Of a DNA stretch of 64,000 nt, positions 34,271 to 47,609 are shown in pieces (position 1 is the first letter of the stretch; each line of letters opens with the position of its first letter). Under the pieces are notes generated by a model that had not been told where the DNA came from, searched no databases, and saw only the letters and a program-made list of their open reading frames with translations. A program made the position numbers and the translations under genes. The DNA comes from Allacma fusca. Lineage: Eukaryota; Arthropoda; Collembola; Symphypleona; Sminthuridae. The DNA lies in the NCBI GenBank assembly GCA_947179485.1, contig OX359245.1:20261067-20325066 (forward strand), read 5' to 3'.

Positions 34271-36224
34271 TTATTTAGCCTTTGCACAAGAATTGCAGGA
34301 TTTGGCACAGTAAGTCCTCATATAATCCGGATTTCTAATGCATTCCCCTCGGGAAGCCCAGACGCCACAGTATTGATTAGAATCTGAGCACGGTGCTTCT
34401 GCAATTGCAAAAGTAATTATCCTTAACAGTTTCAAAATTGAGACACCCGGAAAATTAACAACTGTGAAGCTCTCAAAATTTGTATACATAGACAACTCAC
34501 CACAACTACTGCATGACTTTTTACAATTATTAATCATCCACGAGGGATTCCTTTTGCATTCACCATTCCAACTCCATTGTTGACAAAAGTGATGACTATC
34601 CACGCATCGTTCTGAAACTACAAATAAATTATAAAATTATATTATTTATCAAATTTCCAACAACGAACTGATTACTAATTAAAATCTTGCATTACAAACC
34701 TGGTTTGCTAGTGGTTGTTTGCCAAGGACTGATTGTTGTGATCTGTGAAGCAGAGGTTGTTGCTTCAGGAGTATTGCATTGGTACAGTCGATTAATTTTT
34801 ATTATGTCTTTCTAAAAAAAACAATGGAAAGTCTTTTAGCAATAAAATAAGTACAGTCATTATAAATTAAGTATGTCACTTCCAATGTAATTATTTGATC
34901 CATAAATTCCGACTTTGCCATAATATATCAGTTATTACCGCTGAGAACCCATCCCGCTGACCCATGTACCTATTCGGGGTTTTGGGCACAATAGTGGGAT
35001 AGCGTCTGTCTCGGGAAAAGGCATACGCTCCGTAGTGCATTATAGAGGCTGTGTCGTAGCTTATCCCAAGACTTTGAATGTCCCCCCAACGGTACTTGCG
35101 AAAATTAAATTCCATTCCTACAACGTTCCCAGATAGAAGGATTATTCACTGAAATTATCCTACGTTTTAAGTTCACTAGATCCGGGTCCTGGAAATCGGT
35201 TCTATTTATGAAAAGTATTATACATACCTGGATTGATATTATTGAAGTACACTGTCACGTAGTCATCCCGATCAAACCGGCTTTGCTCATGCCAGAACCC
35301 CACAGCGTGCATAAGCTCATGAATGGCAATACCAGGATAGACGCAGCCATCTCCGAGTGTGACTGCCTGTCCGCCGCCCGTCCGACCCACTTGGCTACTG
35401 CAACCACTGCCCTTCACAATATGAATGTAGTCTCGCTCAGTGGTCCGTGGACGGAAGACAATGCAAGTTTGACGTTGGTACTCTAGAAAAGCACGGGCAA
35501 TCACGCTTCGTTCCGCGGAGCCTGTAGGAAAACACGTCAATGTTTAAAAAAATTCATTGGATGTGGTGATAAAAATGCGTTAATAAAAGAATGAATTTTA
35601 ACATATGAGAGCATACTAAATTGAGAAGAAATAAAATATGGGATGATGCCACCGGACCATTTCTGTCGATCGGACATGATCGCATTCCTTTCCGTATCGT
35701 TATCGTTGGATCTGTCAGATTTGTCTAAGACAATATCACCTTCATACAATCCTGCTAGCTCAATTGGGTCCATGCTTTCCTTGGGAATCCCATAGTTCAC
35801 TGTGTTTTACAATTCAGTTTTGAAAATTCAGTGATTTTGTAATTTTTGAACAACAACCAGGACAAATCTTTGTATGATTTTAAAACTCAAAATGTAAATG
35901 ATAACTTACTCAATCCATCAGCATTTTGGTAATCAGTTGGGGAGAACGGTTCAGCTGGAACATTTGAGAGGAGCTAAAATATTAAGTGGGTATATAGAAA
36001 TTAATTAATGTTGACATTAGTTAAGCTGTACAACAACGTCCATCTTATACTCAATTTGAAGTCGATTTTACAGGATTCAGTTAATTAATTCTCATAACTC
36101 TTACGTCGTAAGTCTCAACAATTGGACTAATCTTAGAGTTGGAATGACTCTCATCTATCCCAGCAGATAATTGGAAGCAGAAGGATGCGACGAGTAAAAC
36201 TGGTGTCCACACATTCTTGTTCAT
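34271..36224 (-). CDS. Astacin metalloprotease with two C-terminal ShKT domains
   Basis: Eight exons (36224-36105, 35973-35910, 35799-35617, 35521-35228, 35117-34939, 34811-34700, 34611-34501, 34398-34271) join in phase to 396 residues. Order: signal peptide (TPVLLVASFCFQLSA), propeptide, domain start (KWSGGIIPYFISSQF), zinc site HELMHAVGFWHEQSRFDRD with all His and the Glu, Met-turn SIMHYGAYAFS, then a Thr/Ser-rich linker (TTSASQITTISPWQTTT). Two ShKT modules follow: CVDSHHFCQQWSWNGECKRN...SCSSC and CSDSNQYCGVWASRGECIRN...SCNSC. The product is a secreted zinc endopeptidase, active by its motifs; ShKT modules probably bind a matrix or partner. Each ShKT module is its own phase-1 exon, a layout that allows exon duplication. 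Confidence 0.95.
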
Positions 36225-36426
36225 TTTCGTGGTTCGTGTTATGTTTGGTAGACACGATTATTGACAGAAATTGCTTGGAGCAAGCCTGTTGTGTAATTTG
36301 ATAATAATTGTTGTAATTTATTTTTTTCACTCGAAATTTTTTCCGGATGATTGAGAAGATGATCCACAATGTGTTTACGAAATCAAATGGATCAAGCAGA
36401 TGATAAAATTGCAAAGCATTCGCAGG

Positions 36427-36434
36427 TTTTTATA
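36427..36434 (-). promoter_or_regulatory. Putative TATA box of the ShKT astacin gene
   Basis: TATAAAAA on the minus strand about 200 bases before the start codon, consistent with a 5' UTR of about 170 bases. Confidence 0.4.
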
Positions 36435-38502
36435 CTTTTCTCCTTCTTTCTGTGTGTAATTGAGGATTCATCGAGTGATCCAGAGCATGGCATTAAAATT
36501 CGGAAATAAAATGTAAACAAAAGCAGGAGCAACAAAGATATCCAAGGATTACTCCATTGTGCCTATTGAGATCGTTTGACTTGACAATAATAAAAGGTTA
36601 TGTCAACACACGAACAAAACATAATCATTGTTTTTCTCTCACTCAAACAAATGCGAGGTAATTAATTAGTAATCGGTGATTTGTGCCTGAAAAACTTGCA
36701 GGAATTACATATTCTATGTTATTATTAATAGCTTGTGTGCTCCTCTCCTTATCATTGCAGATTTAAAGGTGTAGTTTGCTCCCACGCATTCATTATCCCT
36801 TCATTCATATGTCATAGTGAGGACGAGCTAAAATATTAGGACTATTGTTCCTGTCATGGTAACTTGATTCAGAATCAGAATCAATACAGGAAATACAATG
36901 TCAACGTCTTATAGCATTGTTCCATAACTGCCAATTATTTTTGGGTTAAAATGTTACGTGATATGCATATGCTTAGCAGGTACACAATTTATGTACTGGG
37001 TGCGTCATATCAATTGTCCCCTCTCTAAACCAGCTACGGGCGTGACTCATCCAACATTACTCCCAATTTGTAGCATATTTTCTTAAATTTATTGACCTTG
37101 ATCCATATTTGTGGTCAGAGACATGAAGCAAAGTCGAATTATTTTAAGGATTCCAGAATTAAAATTTGTTATTCTCGCACAAAGTTTCCGAAGTTTTGTT
37201 TTTTCCTCATTTATAGGTATTATATATGGGTTTTCTAATCTCTTACCCACTAAAAGACTTGCTTCACGTTTGTTATTGCGTCACTCCCATATGTGGGGGT
37301 GGGCAAAAGATATGAACCACACTGTGGATTTCCCATGTAGTAGTACATTAAGATTATCCATGTGTATAATTTAATATAAGATCATATCTAAAGCTGTCCA
37401 TAATTTATAGTTTCTCACATTCGTACGAAGTAGGCCAAGAAGCAAAACAGAATACCTATGTACATCTAGTGTAGGTAACAATCGTCATTGAAAAGGACAG
37501 TAAATCTGTGGTTATTATCTAATATGTAGAATTTGACAGCAAATAGGTAAGCATTTTTATAGTGACTAGACCCAGCGCTAAACCATGAAACATCGGTCGG
37601 GGCACATTATTGTCAGTTGTTGTAGGCAGACATCTGAGGTATCATGTAGCAAAATACCATAAATTTGGTTCAAACGTATGTAATTTTGTATAAGTTGGAA
37701 TCCTGCTACAATGGTTTAGATTCAGCACCAAAAGTCTTAATACTGTAGTGTTGGTGCAAGGAATAAAACTTTAATGAAATCATGAATTGAAAGAGAATCT
37801 ACTCAATAATAAATTATTCCATTCCCGTTCACCGTCAATTGAATTGCTACAAACCTCTCTAACTTCAAGTGCTAGGATGCCTTTTGCATACCTGCATTTG
37901 ATATTCGATTTATTATTTCCTTGGACGTATTGAACAAAACAGAAATAATTAAATACTATATTGTGACCTTATGTTACATGTGTAAATCCGTATCTATTGA
38001 AATGAATAAATTATGTAAATATAGACAATTAATGATAAATTAGTTAAAGTCAAATAATTTAAGTCTAAAAATTACTGTAACAGTTATTTACATAAGTAAT
38101 ACTTATATTTTTGGTACAGAAAAGCACACACCGGATGGACTACAGATGGCGACAATAAATTGTTAAATTAAACTATTATAATAATTGACTGATTATGATA
38201 TAATAATAAACTCTAATATTACTTATTACTAAACTGAAATATTTCCCATCGGGTAGTGATTGGATGGCATGCCGTATTTGTATTAACTATCCTTCCACGA
38301 GAATCCCTAATAGCAACAAAATTGGCAGTAAAGATGGTATCCTCTTGTAAGAAGTTAGTTTAAATCAATGGGGTGAACTCGGATGTGTATAATATGACTA
38401 TTATTCCATTTTGATAAGTGCTGTTATGGTCTGTTATAGCCCTAGTGCATTACGTTAATTCATGTATAGGAGTAGCTCCTATGAATAATTTATTTTTAAA
38501 CT
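36435..38502. other. Gene-free stretch
   Basis: AT-rich intergenic DNA. Open frames are short and without recognisable domains. Confidence 0.45.
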
Positions 38503-40942
38503 TCATTTTAAGTAGTAATGAATAAAAATCTTTTCCTGGTCCGTTGTGTATTGCCACCTACCAAGGAAAATCTCTCCTAGAAACACTCCAACAGCAATGC
38601 AATGCCCTGTCATAAGCACTAGGAACGCCTCACGAAAGTGAATTATCTTCAGACTGATGATATCCGCAGTATCAGATTCATGATTCTCTGTCGTGCCTTC
38701 CAATTTCTTCTTCCTCCCGGTCTCATGTTTAATCACTTTAATATCCGCGCCGTCATCATCGTCATCTAAGTGGAAATTCGTGTCGTAAATTGACCTCCGG
38801 AGCAAGGTTCTCAGCCAAACTTTGGGCAGACCTCCCTCAAATAGCCGCTGCATATATTTGTCAAACTCACTGGTGTATTTGGAATTAATGGGGAAAACAT
38901 ATCCAAGTTGGTAAAACGTGATACATTCTGATGAAATATGAACAGGAGGAAATCCCCCGACCATCTTGTATGTGCTTGTTGTCAAATACATCGAGTGCTT
39001 CCGGTCGGCTAACAAAGCCGCATCTTGTTTCATCACGATCCGATGCAATATCTGATTGGTCAAGTCGCTGTCAATAAATCTGTCGTGGAGAGATGTGTGC
39101 TGTAACAGGCTCTTGTATTCCCCTTCACCAAAGACTTCGATGTCTGTCTCTTCCAGCTCCTGTACTGTATTAATAGGATACGTCTTCTCGGGGAAGGTAA
39201 TATTTGATATGAGCTGTCCTGAAAAATGTGAGAATATAAACAATAAACTGAATGAGAACTTTAAAACAATTGTTTATGAGTTATTCAGCCATTTGCAAAA
39301 GGTACTGTAACTTATGACTTTTACGAAAATTAAATTCATAGCGTTTACGATGCAAAAGAATCATGTTATGGGGTAAAATTTCGAACACTATAACATGCGC
39401 TACAATCTTTCTATATGTAGTGTTGCATTTTGTGAGGTATAAATCTCGGTCTTTTGGCTTCCGTAACCAGCTATTTAAATTATTTACCTTGGTACATACA
39501 AAGTAGACATAGGCCCAAGAATGACCAAATCACCCAGAAAACACCAGGAATTTTTGTTCCAGAGGGATACCTCTGATATAAGAAGACTCCCACCAAATGC
39601 ACCCAGGCGTCCACCTGTCTGCCATTCATTAAAATGAATTACTTTAATTAACAGTAATAAAGTATATATGAGCTTGAATAGTTTAAAAAATCCAGTACCA
39701 AAGCAATTCAAGCAACATCCCTGTCCCCATAGTTGTTGACGACATAAGTATATCTTCCAAATGATATCCAACCAACTGAAACAAAATCATTCCTAACCTT
39801 CGGCGTGAAGTACTCAAGCTGTCCATCAATACCATGATGACCCAGGCTCCGAGACAGGTGATGCCCAGAATTGCCCAGACTTGTATTGAGAAGGGATGGA
39901 CAAGGCTCAACCAATCGTGCGCACCTGGGTACTTCTGGGGCACGGCCCAACATAATTCTTCCAAATCGTACAGTGAAGTTCTCTCGACCAGCCCTAACCT
40001 GTCACCCAGAGGATAGAAAGCACCAAAGCCAAAATCAACTTCCCTATTGGTGATGAGGCTCATGAGACCTGTCCAGTTCCCACTGCAACCATCTCTCTCC
40101 CCCCATCCGATGCTTTCGTCCACAGGGACAATTTCGTAGCTAAAATTCATCCGTTCCCTCATCGTATTTAAAATTATTATTTCAATTCCCTTCCAACGGT
40201 TGAAGTCGTCCATGAATGAGAAGGGCGGGTAGTTGAAAGTTCCAACTTTGAACTTGTTTGGTAAGTGTCTACAGGGTCGGGGGAAAATCTTTTCCCATGA
40301 ACTGGCTGTTCTCATGGGGACAACAATGATCTGAGACGTTGGAGGATTATTGGGATAGTAACGTGCGAAGGAGCCTTCCAGGACCAAAACAGCTTTGTAA
40401 ATATCGTACTTGTACAATGTTTCAAAAATACTTTTTGACTCCCGATAATCGAATTTTGATTTCCTTGTCCGAGTGCACTGTGGGAAGATAAAGTAATGGG
40501 CATGGGGGTTCCAGTGAAGCTTGTTTCTTAAGTCAAATAGAATGGGCTCAATGAGGTCCTGGAACGTTAGAAATACGACTTGGTCTAGGATTGCGGAATA
40601 AAAAGGGGATTGGAGTTGTGCTTCTTTATTCTTAATTGCTTTTTGGGCATGTATATGGGTAAAATGGTATGCTGTGGTGTAGTTACGAAAATTTGGACTT
40701 CTGGGAATGATCACTATTGAAACAGGAGCTCTCAGCTTGAAATTTGGGTGAAATTGTGGTAACCTTTGCAAGCAGTATTCAGATTCTGAAATTAAAGTCA
40801 AATGACTTTGGTAAACTTGAGGCAAAAATAAACGGGTGAAAAATTTGATATGTGAAGGAATTGCTCCTCTGTGCAGAGCTGGATTACTTTGGACTAAAAG
40901 TGGGAAGCTGATTACGAAGATGGTTAAAATTTCTGCCTTCAT
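38503..40942 (-). CDS. Divergent ionotropic receptor (IR family)
   Basis: A large first exon (40942 to about 39700), exon 39614-39488 and exon 39218-38503 give an ionotropic receptor of about 680 residues. Order: signal peptide (ILTIFVISFPLLVQS), divergent N-terminal region, first ligand-binding lobe (KVGTFNYPPFSFMDDFNRW, GNWTGLMSLITNREVDFGFG), TM1 (VWAILGITCLGAWVIMVLMD), pore region, TM2 (IPGVFWVIWSFLGLCLLCMY), second lobe and TM3 (FLVLMTGHCIAVGVFLGEIF), with an acidic DDDDDGAD patch between. Exons 2 and 3 join in phase 1. Exon 1 to exon 2 does not join cleanly: the only good donor (39698) leaves the wrong phase. IRs are cation channels used for chemo-, thermo- or hygrosensation. A true frameshift would make this a pseudogene. 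Confidence 0.8.
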
Positions 40943-43637
40943 TTCAATGGGAAAATTAGCTGCATCACATGCTTTTAGTCATTGCAGGGTATAAAAACAC
41001 AATGGAGGGGAAACTTTTATACACAGGGTTTACCTTCCAAACTGAAGCTCTTAGTTTGGTGGAACATTACAGAAAATTGAATAAATTATAAGGTAATAAT
41101 TACATTCCGATCCACTAACTACAAGTTTCAAATAATCGGTAGAATTTAAAGTTGCATTCCATCGTAATACATTATGTATATATGGTTCAAAATGAAAATA
41201 AATTCTTTTTTGCCATAACTATCCGACTTTGTTTAATCTTTTAAAATTGAAGCTACTGTATTTCTCCTTTTAATCGGATGAGCTGTGGGTCCGCATTAGA
41301 TGTGGGTCCTTAAAATAGAAACTTATAACTGAGCTGTCGCAGTTAAGCCATAAGAAAAAGTGTTTGACGAAAAGCAAAGTCCGCTAATGATAGCGACTTC
41401 AGAAAATCTGATTCTGAATGAGATTCTGTTCTGGAGTTAAAATTGAATCGCGTGTCTTCAGCTACCATCCAACAATGTTTTTTTTACAAAAGTCATGCAG
41501 TAAAGTTCGTAAAATTATCTTAAACGATTGTCGTTTATGCAATTAGCTCGTTAAAAGTTTTATTTTTAAGTTGGACTTAAACTTTTAATTGTAGCTCATA
41601 ACATTTATACTGTAATTACCTACAACATGTGCAGGCTAATTGTCGACATTGTATCAGAGAAATGTTAAACAACAATTGAAATGTAAAATGTTCTAACTAC
41701 AAAATATAGCTTGCCGAACAAACTTCATTAACATGCATAAGGTCGAGTCATGACCATATTATGATCAGGGTTGCACAAATGAAATGCCTAAAGTGTCTTG
41801 AAAATGCAAAATAGGCAGGCTGTTTAGGCATTATTGGACATTTCGGCGAATACATGTAGAATTACGATAATTTCCGCTTCCTAGCGTAGGTAAGGAAGTT
41901 ATCCATGAAATAATCAACCCCAACCGGTTCATAGAGAATTCTATTTTATATCTTCTACAAAAAAATTTAATCAACCATATTTTTGGTAACAAGATTTACA
42001 AACGTGCAGCAAAGTCGAAGATTTTTAATAATTTCAAAGTGTACAATTTTTATTCTTTTCAGTAAATATTTGCAAAAATTTGACCCTTTTTGTAGAAACT
42101 TTTCTTGGTTTTTGAAAATTGAAAATGTATTTGGTACCAATGCATCAAATATTAATAAGTTGAGAATTTTGAGGGTGACTCAAAAAAATAGAGAACAAGA
42201 TTGAGAGGAATTCGGTCTCAGGATCAAAAATGTGGTAGATTCTGTGTGGGACAATTTGATTGTTTTAAGTGTATTATTAAATAACTGGCCGTCATATAAT
42301 ATTTTGAAATATGTGGTTTGTAATATAAATATTTGTAGTTATGCATTTGTTCAAATACAGATAATATTTCACCAGACTAGATAAAACATAGATGCCGTAG
42401 AACCACAAACTTTGACGTAACAACAATATACATATATTTCACTGGTCACAACATATGTATTGACTCATAACCTGGTGTTACTATTTGGTGATTTAGTAGG
42501 CTAAATTGGTAGGCGACTGAAATTGCATATCAAAAACATTGGGGCGAATATGCCAAAATTGTTATAAAATGAAAATTCTAAGTCAATTTAAACTGCAATC
42601 TTGATAGTGAGTTTAGGTCTATAGGAGTATTTACTTCAGACAACCTCTTTACTCCAGACAATTTCTGAAGGAACTAAAAATAACCTGGAAAAGTAAATGA
42701 CCTGATTGATAAAGCTGTTATAACTAACCACAAATGTTCTTCACTGTTCACTCGGGATGTTGATTTATAGACTATGAAAGAATGCTTTGTAAGCTTCTCA
42801 ACAATAGTGATTTACTACTACTTTAAACAAATTCTCATTCCTTTCAACAAAAGGAAATCTACAATATGCTGCTATAGAGATAGACCAATAAAAGTATTAT
42901 ATCTAAGCTTGTAGAAGTATATAAATAAATACCTTGGCATATCTTTCATTCAGCGACCGACCCTTCAAATTCAATTTCTTATCATGGTGATAAATGAGAA
43001 TAATAACCTCCAAATAATCTTCATAATATTACACGTTTCGTTGTCCTTGTTTACAGGTGTATTTGTGCAGCCAAATTTACATAGCATACAAAGTTTACAT
43101 ACTATAGTCGTCAGTGGAATTGAATTTGTTGTTACTTAAACCCGCCAAATGAGAGAGTGTTAAAAATGTTTTTTTTTCATTCTTTACCTTTTCCAGTTGA
43201 GTTCAGGGCTACATCTACAACTGCATACAAAGTTTTACAGCACTTACATATAAGATATATTGAAGGCCCTATGAGAATTTCCTCTAACTCTGATAATGGT
43301 TGTTATTGAGGCTTCTAAGGAGATAATTAAACACAGTATTAAAAAAGTGTCAAAACGTGAAAACATCGGACAAATTTGGTGCATGTGCAGTTTTATTTCA
43401 TTAAAGCATCCTCAATATGCATAAGTTTTTTTTTCCAAAATTACATGCATTGAATTATTTCTTTTAAAAATACATATGTATAATATGTAACGGTCAAAGG
43501 AACCTGTACATTCTTGAATGACTATTGCATCAGAAATCCTACATGGTGTAGTAAAATGGTGTCTTAACATGTCGTTTGCTCTTTTTACGTGAATGCAGAT
43601 ATTATCCGTAGTTATTTTTTACTGGTCACTGTTGGAG
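40943..43637. other. Gene-free stretch
   Basis: AT-rich intergenic DNA with no recognisable gene, RNA or repeat family. Confidence 0.45.
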
Positions 43638-45489
43638 CTAAATGATTCCATCATCAATGAATTCCTGCAAAGCCCCCGTCAGTCTTTCTCTCAGAGCGGG
43701 ATGAATTACAGCGCGCTTGGTTAAACTTTTCACCAGCTCCGAAAACTCATCTCCTTCGTCATTATCTACATTTTCATTCCGGCTGTCCCCACTCTCCTCC
43801 AAATTGACGACCTGTTGTGAGTGACAATGTGTCTTCAGACAAACAGGTAACGTTTTCACAGTCCTTGCACCATAAATCTTGGCTCTATGGAATCTCCGCT
43901 TAAACTCCTCCCAGCTCCAACCAGGATAGCAAGGAACGGAAAAGTGTTTGCAGATCTGGGTGAAGGTGTCGAAATACAAGTTTAGCATTGACGTAAGGTG
44001 CTTCGTCCGAAATTCCCGAGTGGTTCCACAGTACAAAGTATACGTGACGTCCGTGAAGGGGTCGCCCTCTCGTGTAAGTTGGAGATCTACAAACACAACT
44101 TGGATAGGTTTCCCAGTGACTTCGTCATAACGGAAGAGCATGCTATTGGTCCAGCAAGCGCCGTGGCAGACTGCTGTCCAAGGTTCTGTTATTTAAAGGC
44201 AATCACAATGTATAAATCATGAGATTATTTTAAAATAGGTTGTAAACTCTCGAAAAAATATGGAAAGTTCACGAAACTTTTCAGTAAAATTCGACGTAAG
44301 CCAAAGATATGGTTATTCATACAGTACACTCCTATATAAGAGTACCCTTTTGCTTTTTGCAAGATCTTGTACGATTAAGAAGAAAAATCAACATAAGGAT
44401 TAATCGGAATTTGTTTAAATATGTTATTAGCTGTAGAGAAAATAATCTTAGAAGCAGTTTCTTATGCGAGAGTTCACTTTACATAAAAATTACTTGCACA
44501 ATGGGGTCTCTTACAGAGAGAAAGTTTCCAACTGTCAACAAGATGCAGATAATTCATGGACAATTCTATAAGGGAGTTGGAATTTACGAAAAATTCAATT
44601 ACTAAAAGTACCTTCATTTTCAACACTCTCGACAGGTCTCTTCAAAATGGTATCCTTTGTGTGGGGAACGGAGCCGGGAAGACAGTCCGTGGTAAAGTAC
44701 AAGCCCATGACAGATGGCGCAACAGAGGATAAATATTTCAAGGCTTTAACTGCTTCGTAGTCATCCTGGACAATATTTTCGCAAGTGTAGTGACACTCCT
44801 TGTCCAAAATGTCTAAAATGGTCTCCATATCCTCATCGTGAACCATTTTTAGAAAGGGGAAGTTATCATGGAAATTTTTCAGGCCGCGTGTATATTTGTA
44901 TGCCCAGGAAATGGCATGGAGTTGGGCTTGACCCTCTATTACTAACTTGTAATGGTCGAGGTCAAGGCCGAGGAACTTGTCTCTCAATCGAAATCCACCC
45001 TGTTTGTGGAGATCCTTGAGAACTAGTAAGTTGTTTAGGTCCGAATCTGCGTAGGAAAAACAATATTTAATCATGAATATTCAATAATATTTCTTTCGGT
45101 AAGACACGCTTTAAGTTGGTTATGATATGTTCAGTACTCTTTTTGTCTGAAGGGTGATAACTTCCTCCGAAAAATTGTGGGAAGGGTGGGACTATTTTCG
45201 TGACTCTAAGTTCCTCTTGAAATTTCTCGAATTCTGGGACCAGCGTGTCATACACTCGGAGCTCAGTCTCGAAGGATTTGTTCATATCTAAGTAAGTCTG
45301 CCTTGCATTGGGGGACTGGAACTTGATGAATAAACTGAGAGGATTCGGTCCCGACTGGGTCCACACATCCACACTGAGTATGGGTGAGGTAAATTCGTCA
45401 TTGATTTTCAGCCCGGATTCCACTTGAAATCTGATGATCTTTGTGTTGAGAGTAGCTTCGAGTAAGTCTTTTGTAATGTTTGCTTCCAT
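43638..45489 (-). CDS. Ecdysteroid-kinase-like (EcKL/CHK) 2, catalytic Asp replaced by Ala
   Basis: Exons 45489-45138, 45046-44612 and 44185-43638 join in phase 1 to 444 residues. It follows the same plan as its paralogues: KDLLEATLNTKIIRF, VDVWTQSGPNPLSLFIKF, FETELRVYDTLVPEF, QGGFRLRDKFLGLD, and metal-binding motif VDLQLTREGDPFTD. The catalytic loop reads VCHGACWTNSMLF, so the Asp of HGD is Ala and the second Asn of the NN pair is Ser. The nucleotides read CAC GGC GCT without ambiguity. The frame is otherwise intact, with an added acidic insertion (EESGDSRNENVDNDEGDE). The family's Asp is the catalytic base, so this is likely a pseudokinase. The first donor is chosen to match the intron position of the paralogues; intron 2 holds a dispersed-repeat copy. 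Confidence 0.88.
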
Positions 45490-47609
45490 GGTTGTTGTTA
45501 TTGTAATGAAAGCTTATGGGAGAGGATCGGAAGGTAGAAGGAAACTGAAGCATCATGTAAAAGAGTAGGTTCCATCCAAGAGTATATAGAGTTAATTTTA
45601 GTGGAAGGAACAGAGCATTAGCATGTGAGTTGACTGGGACATATATGTTGTTCACCTTGACCAGGGAGTTGCACACTTTATCTATGGTCCCACTACTCGT
45701 GTCAGTGGTCATTCAGTTGCTTGCTTTTGCTGGGCTTAAAGCTCAAATGGGATACCAACTATAACACGATGATACTAAATGGGTCTTATCGCTCAATGAA
45801 TGATTTTGTCTATACACAGAAAGGTTCGTGTATTGAATCTGGGTAAGAGACTGACTGACTATTGAGTAATCGCTCACTCACAGTGCCATGTCACCAACAC
45901 ACACTGTGCATTTAAGGCTGCTAAATGATTATCAGTAGGAGCTAAAAATTTTACTTCTTTACTCAATACACATGAAGTGCATAAAGAGTTGAAATTCTTT
46001 ATACATATTTGCTAATCTATACACATTAATTGCGGTTCATTAATCAAATGAAAGAGATTAAGTCAGTTTTTCCTCCCAGAGAAAACCTTTGAGCTCGTTT
46101 ACCTACTTACTAGGCATTTGGTGGTTAATATTTGTAAATTTACTTGCAAAATGTTGCTGCATTTATTGTGCAATATCGTACATAATTATATACCAACTTT
46201 ATACATATGTGCCATCTCTTGGCGTATACATACATACGTATTTACGAGTAGTGGTATGAGTGATTATGAGTGAATTTACTTGCACGCACTATATTCTTGC
46301 TTGTCTACCATTTTTACAAAATGTCATCAGTAAATATAAAGTACACACTTTATAAGGGTGCCTTATAAAAGCACAAAAATATTCCTCTTAAAATCAAATT
46401 CTAACCTGCAGCGGAAAAAATTGTGGAAAACTTGTGGTAACATTGTGGAAAACTGGAATGTGTTTAAATACTTTTGTTCGCATGAAGAAAATGTTCTAAT
46501 GAGGGTATCACTACAGAGATTACACTGTGTACCCTCACAAATGTATATAAACATGTATTTGAATATAAATTCTCTTTCTAAATAAACTTTCTGGCTACTT
46601 TTCCCTTTCAATACCAGCCGCGTATTGAGTTTGGTCTCGAGTTGACATGTACAATAATGAGTAACATAGTTTCAGAACTTTCTAGTATGTAGAGGTTGCC
46701 TGAAAACATTTTTCTTTCCCTGGCCCATTTAGTAGGGGGACAATGGTAAACAAAAATTTAATTCCCCCCAGTTTGTAGCAAATTTTCTTCCGGATTTTTA
46801 AAAATGTGTTCCTGTGGCTCAAAAACTCTGGACAAGGGACTCAGGGAAGTGGAGAAAAGTCAGGAAATTTTCAAAAAATCTGTCGGAAATTTGTATTTAT
46901 ATGTATGAAATTTGCTACGAGGGAATCAAATATTTTTTTACTTTTGCCCCTTCTATGGGTTCGGGGTTAAGAGAAATGTTTTGAGGCACCCTGCTTGGTA
47001 GTTTAAAAAATCCGCTTATAAGTGCTGGTGGCCGGAATAGGCACTGATACTTTTTATTTATTCAAAGTACAATTTATTGTTATTATTTTAGGAACAAATA
47101 CTTATACTTTAAAGCAAAAATATGCTTAATACAACCTGTATTTTCACGTGGTAATACTGATACGCTGTAGAAATGACAATAGAGTTTAAAATCCAGCCTG
47201 CGATTGACGTTGCATGAAACCCAGCGGAAATGACAGAAGTATTGCATAAAAAGGAAGTCATTATAAGTACATTTCCACGGACTATTTTATACACTCTTGG
47301 AATATCAATGAGATGTAATATGGAAATAAATACCCTGCTGAAAATTCGTAAAGAGGTTAACCATTCTTATATACAAGGTAACTTATTCAAATGCAAATAA
47401 CAATCACAAGTGGAAATACAAAGTATTTACTGTCCCTCAAAATCAAAATCCTTGTCAGAAAGGAGTTCAACAGTATAATATTTAAAGCAGTCATTCCTTT
47501 TCCTTTTGAAATTAGTAATGTAATAAAACTATTTAATTTTTTTCGAGTTTAAAAGGGGACATTATTATTAATGTATCCATATATTCGACGTTCGTTTTTC
47601 CGTTTAAAT
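45490..47609. other. Intergenic stretch with repeats
   Basis: No gene. It holds one dispersed-repeat copy at about 46430-46512 (minus orientation) and a MITE-like palindromic element at 46692-46995. A TATATA near 45580 could serve the EcKL 2 gene. Confidence 0.45.
46692..46995. mobile_element. MITE-like element with imperfect inverted ends
   Basis: The left end (GCCTGAAAACATTTTTCTT) and the right end (reverse complement GCCTCAAAACATTTCTCTT) pair, and similarity continues inward in patches (TAGCAAATTT on both sides). No target duplication is visible. The sequence from 58131 (GGGTGCCAAAAAACTCCTC) looks like one end of a related element. Confidence 0.4.
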
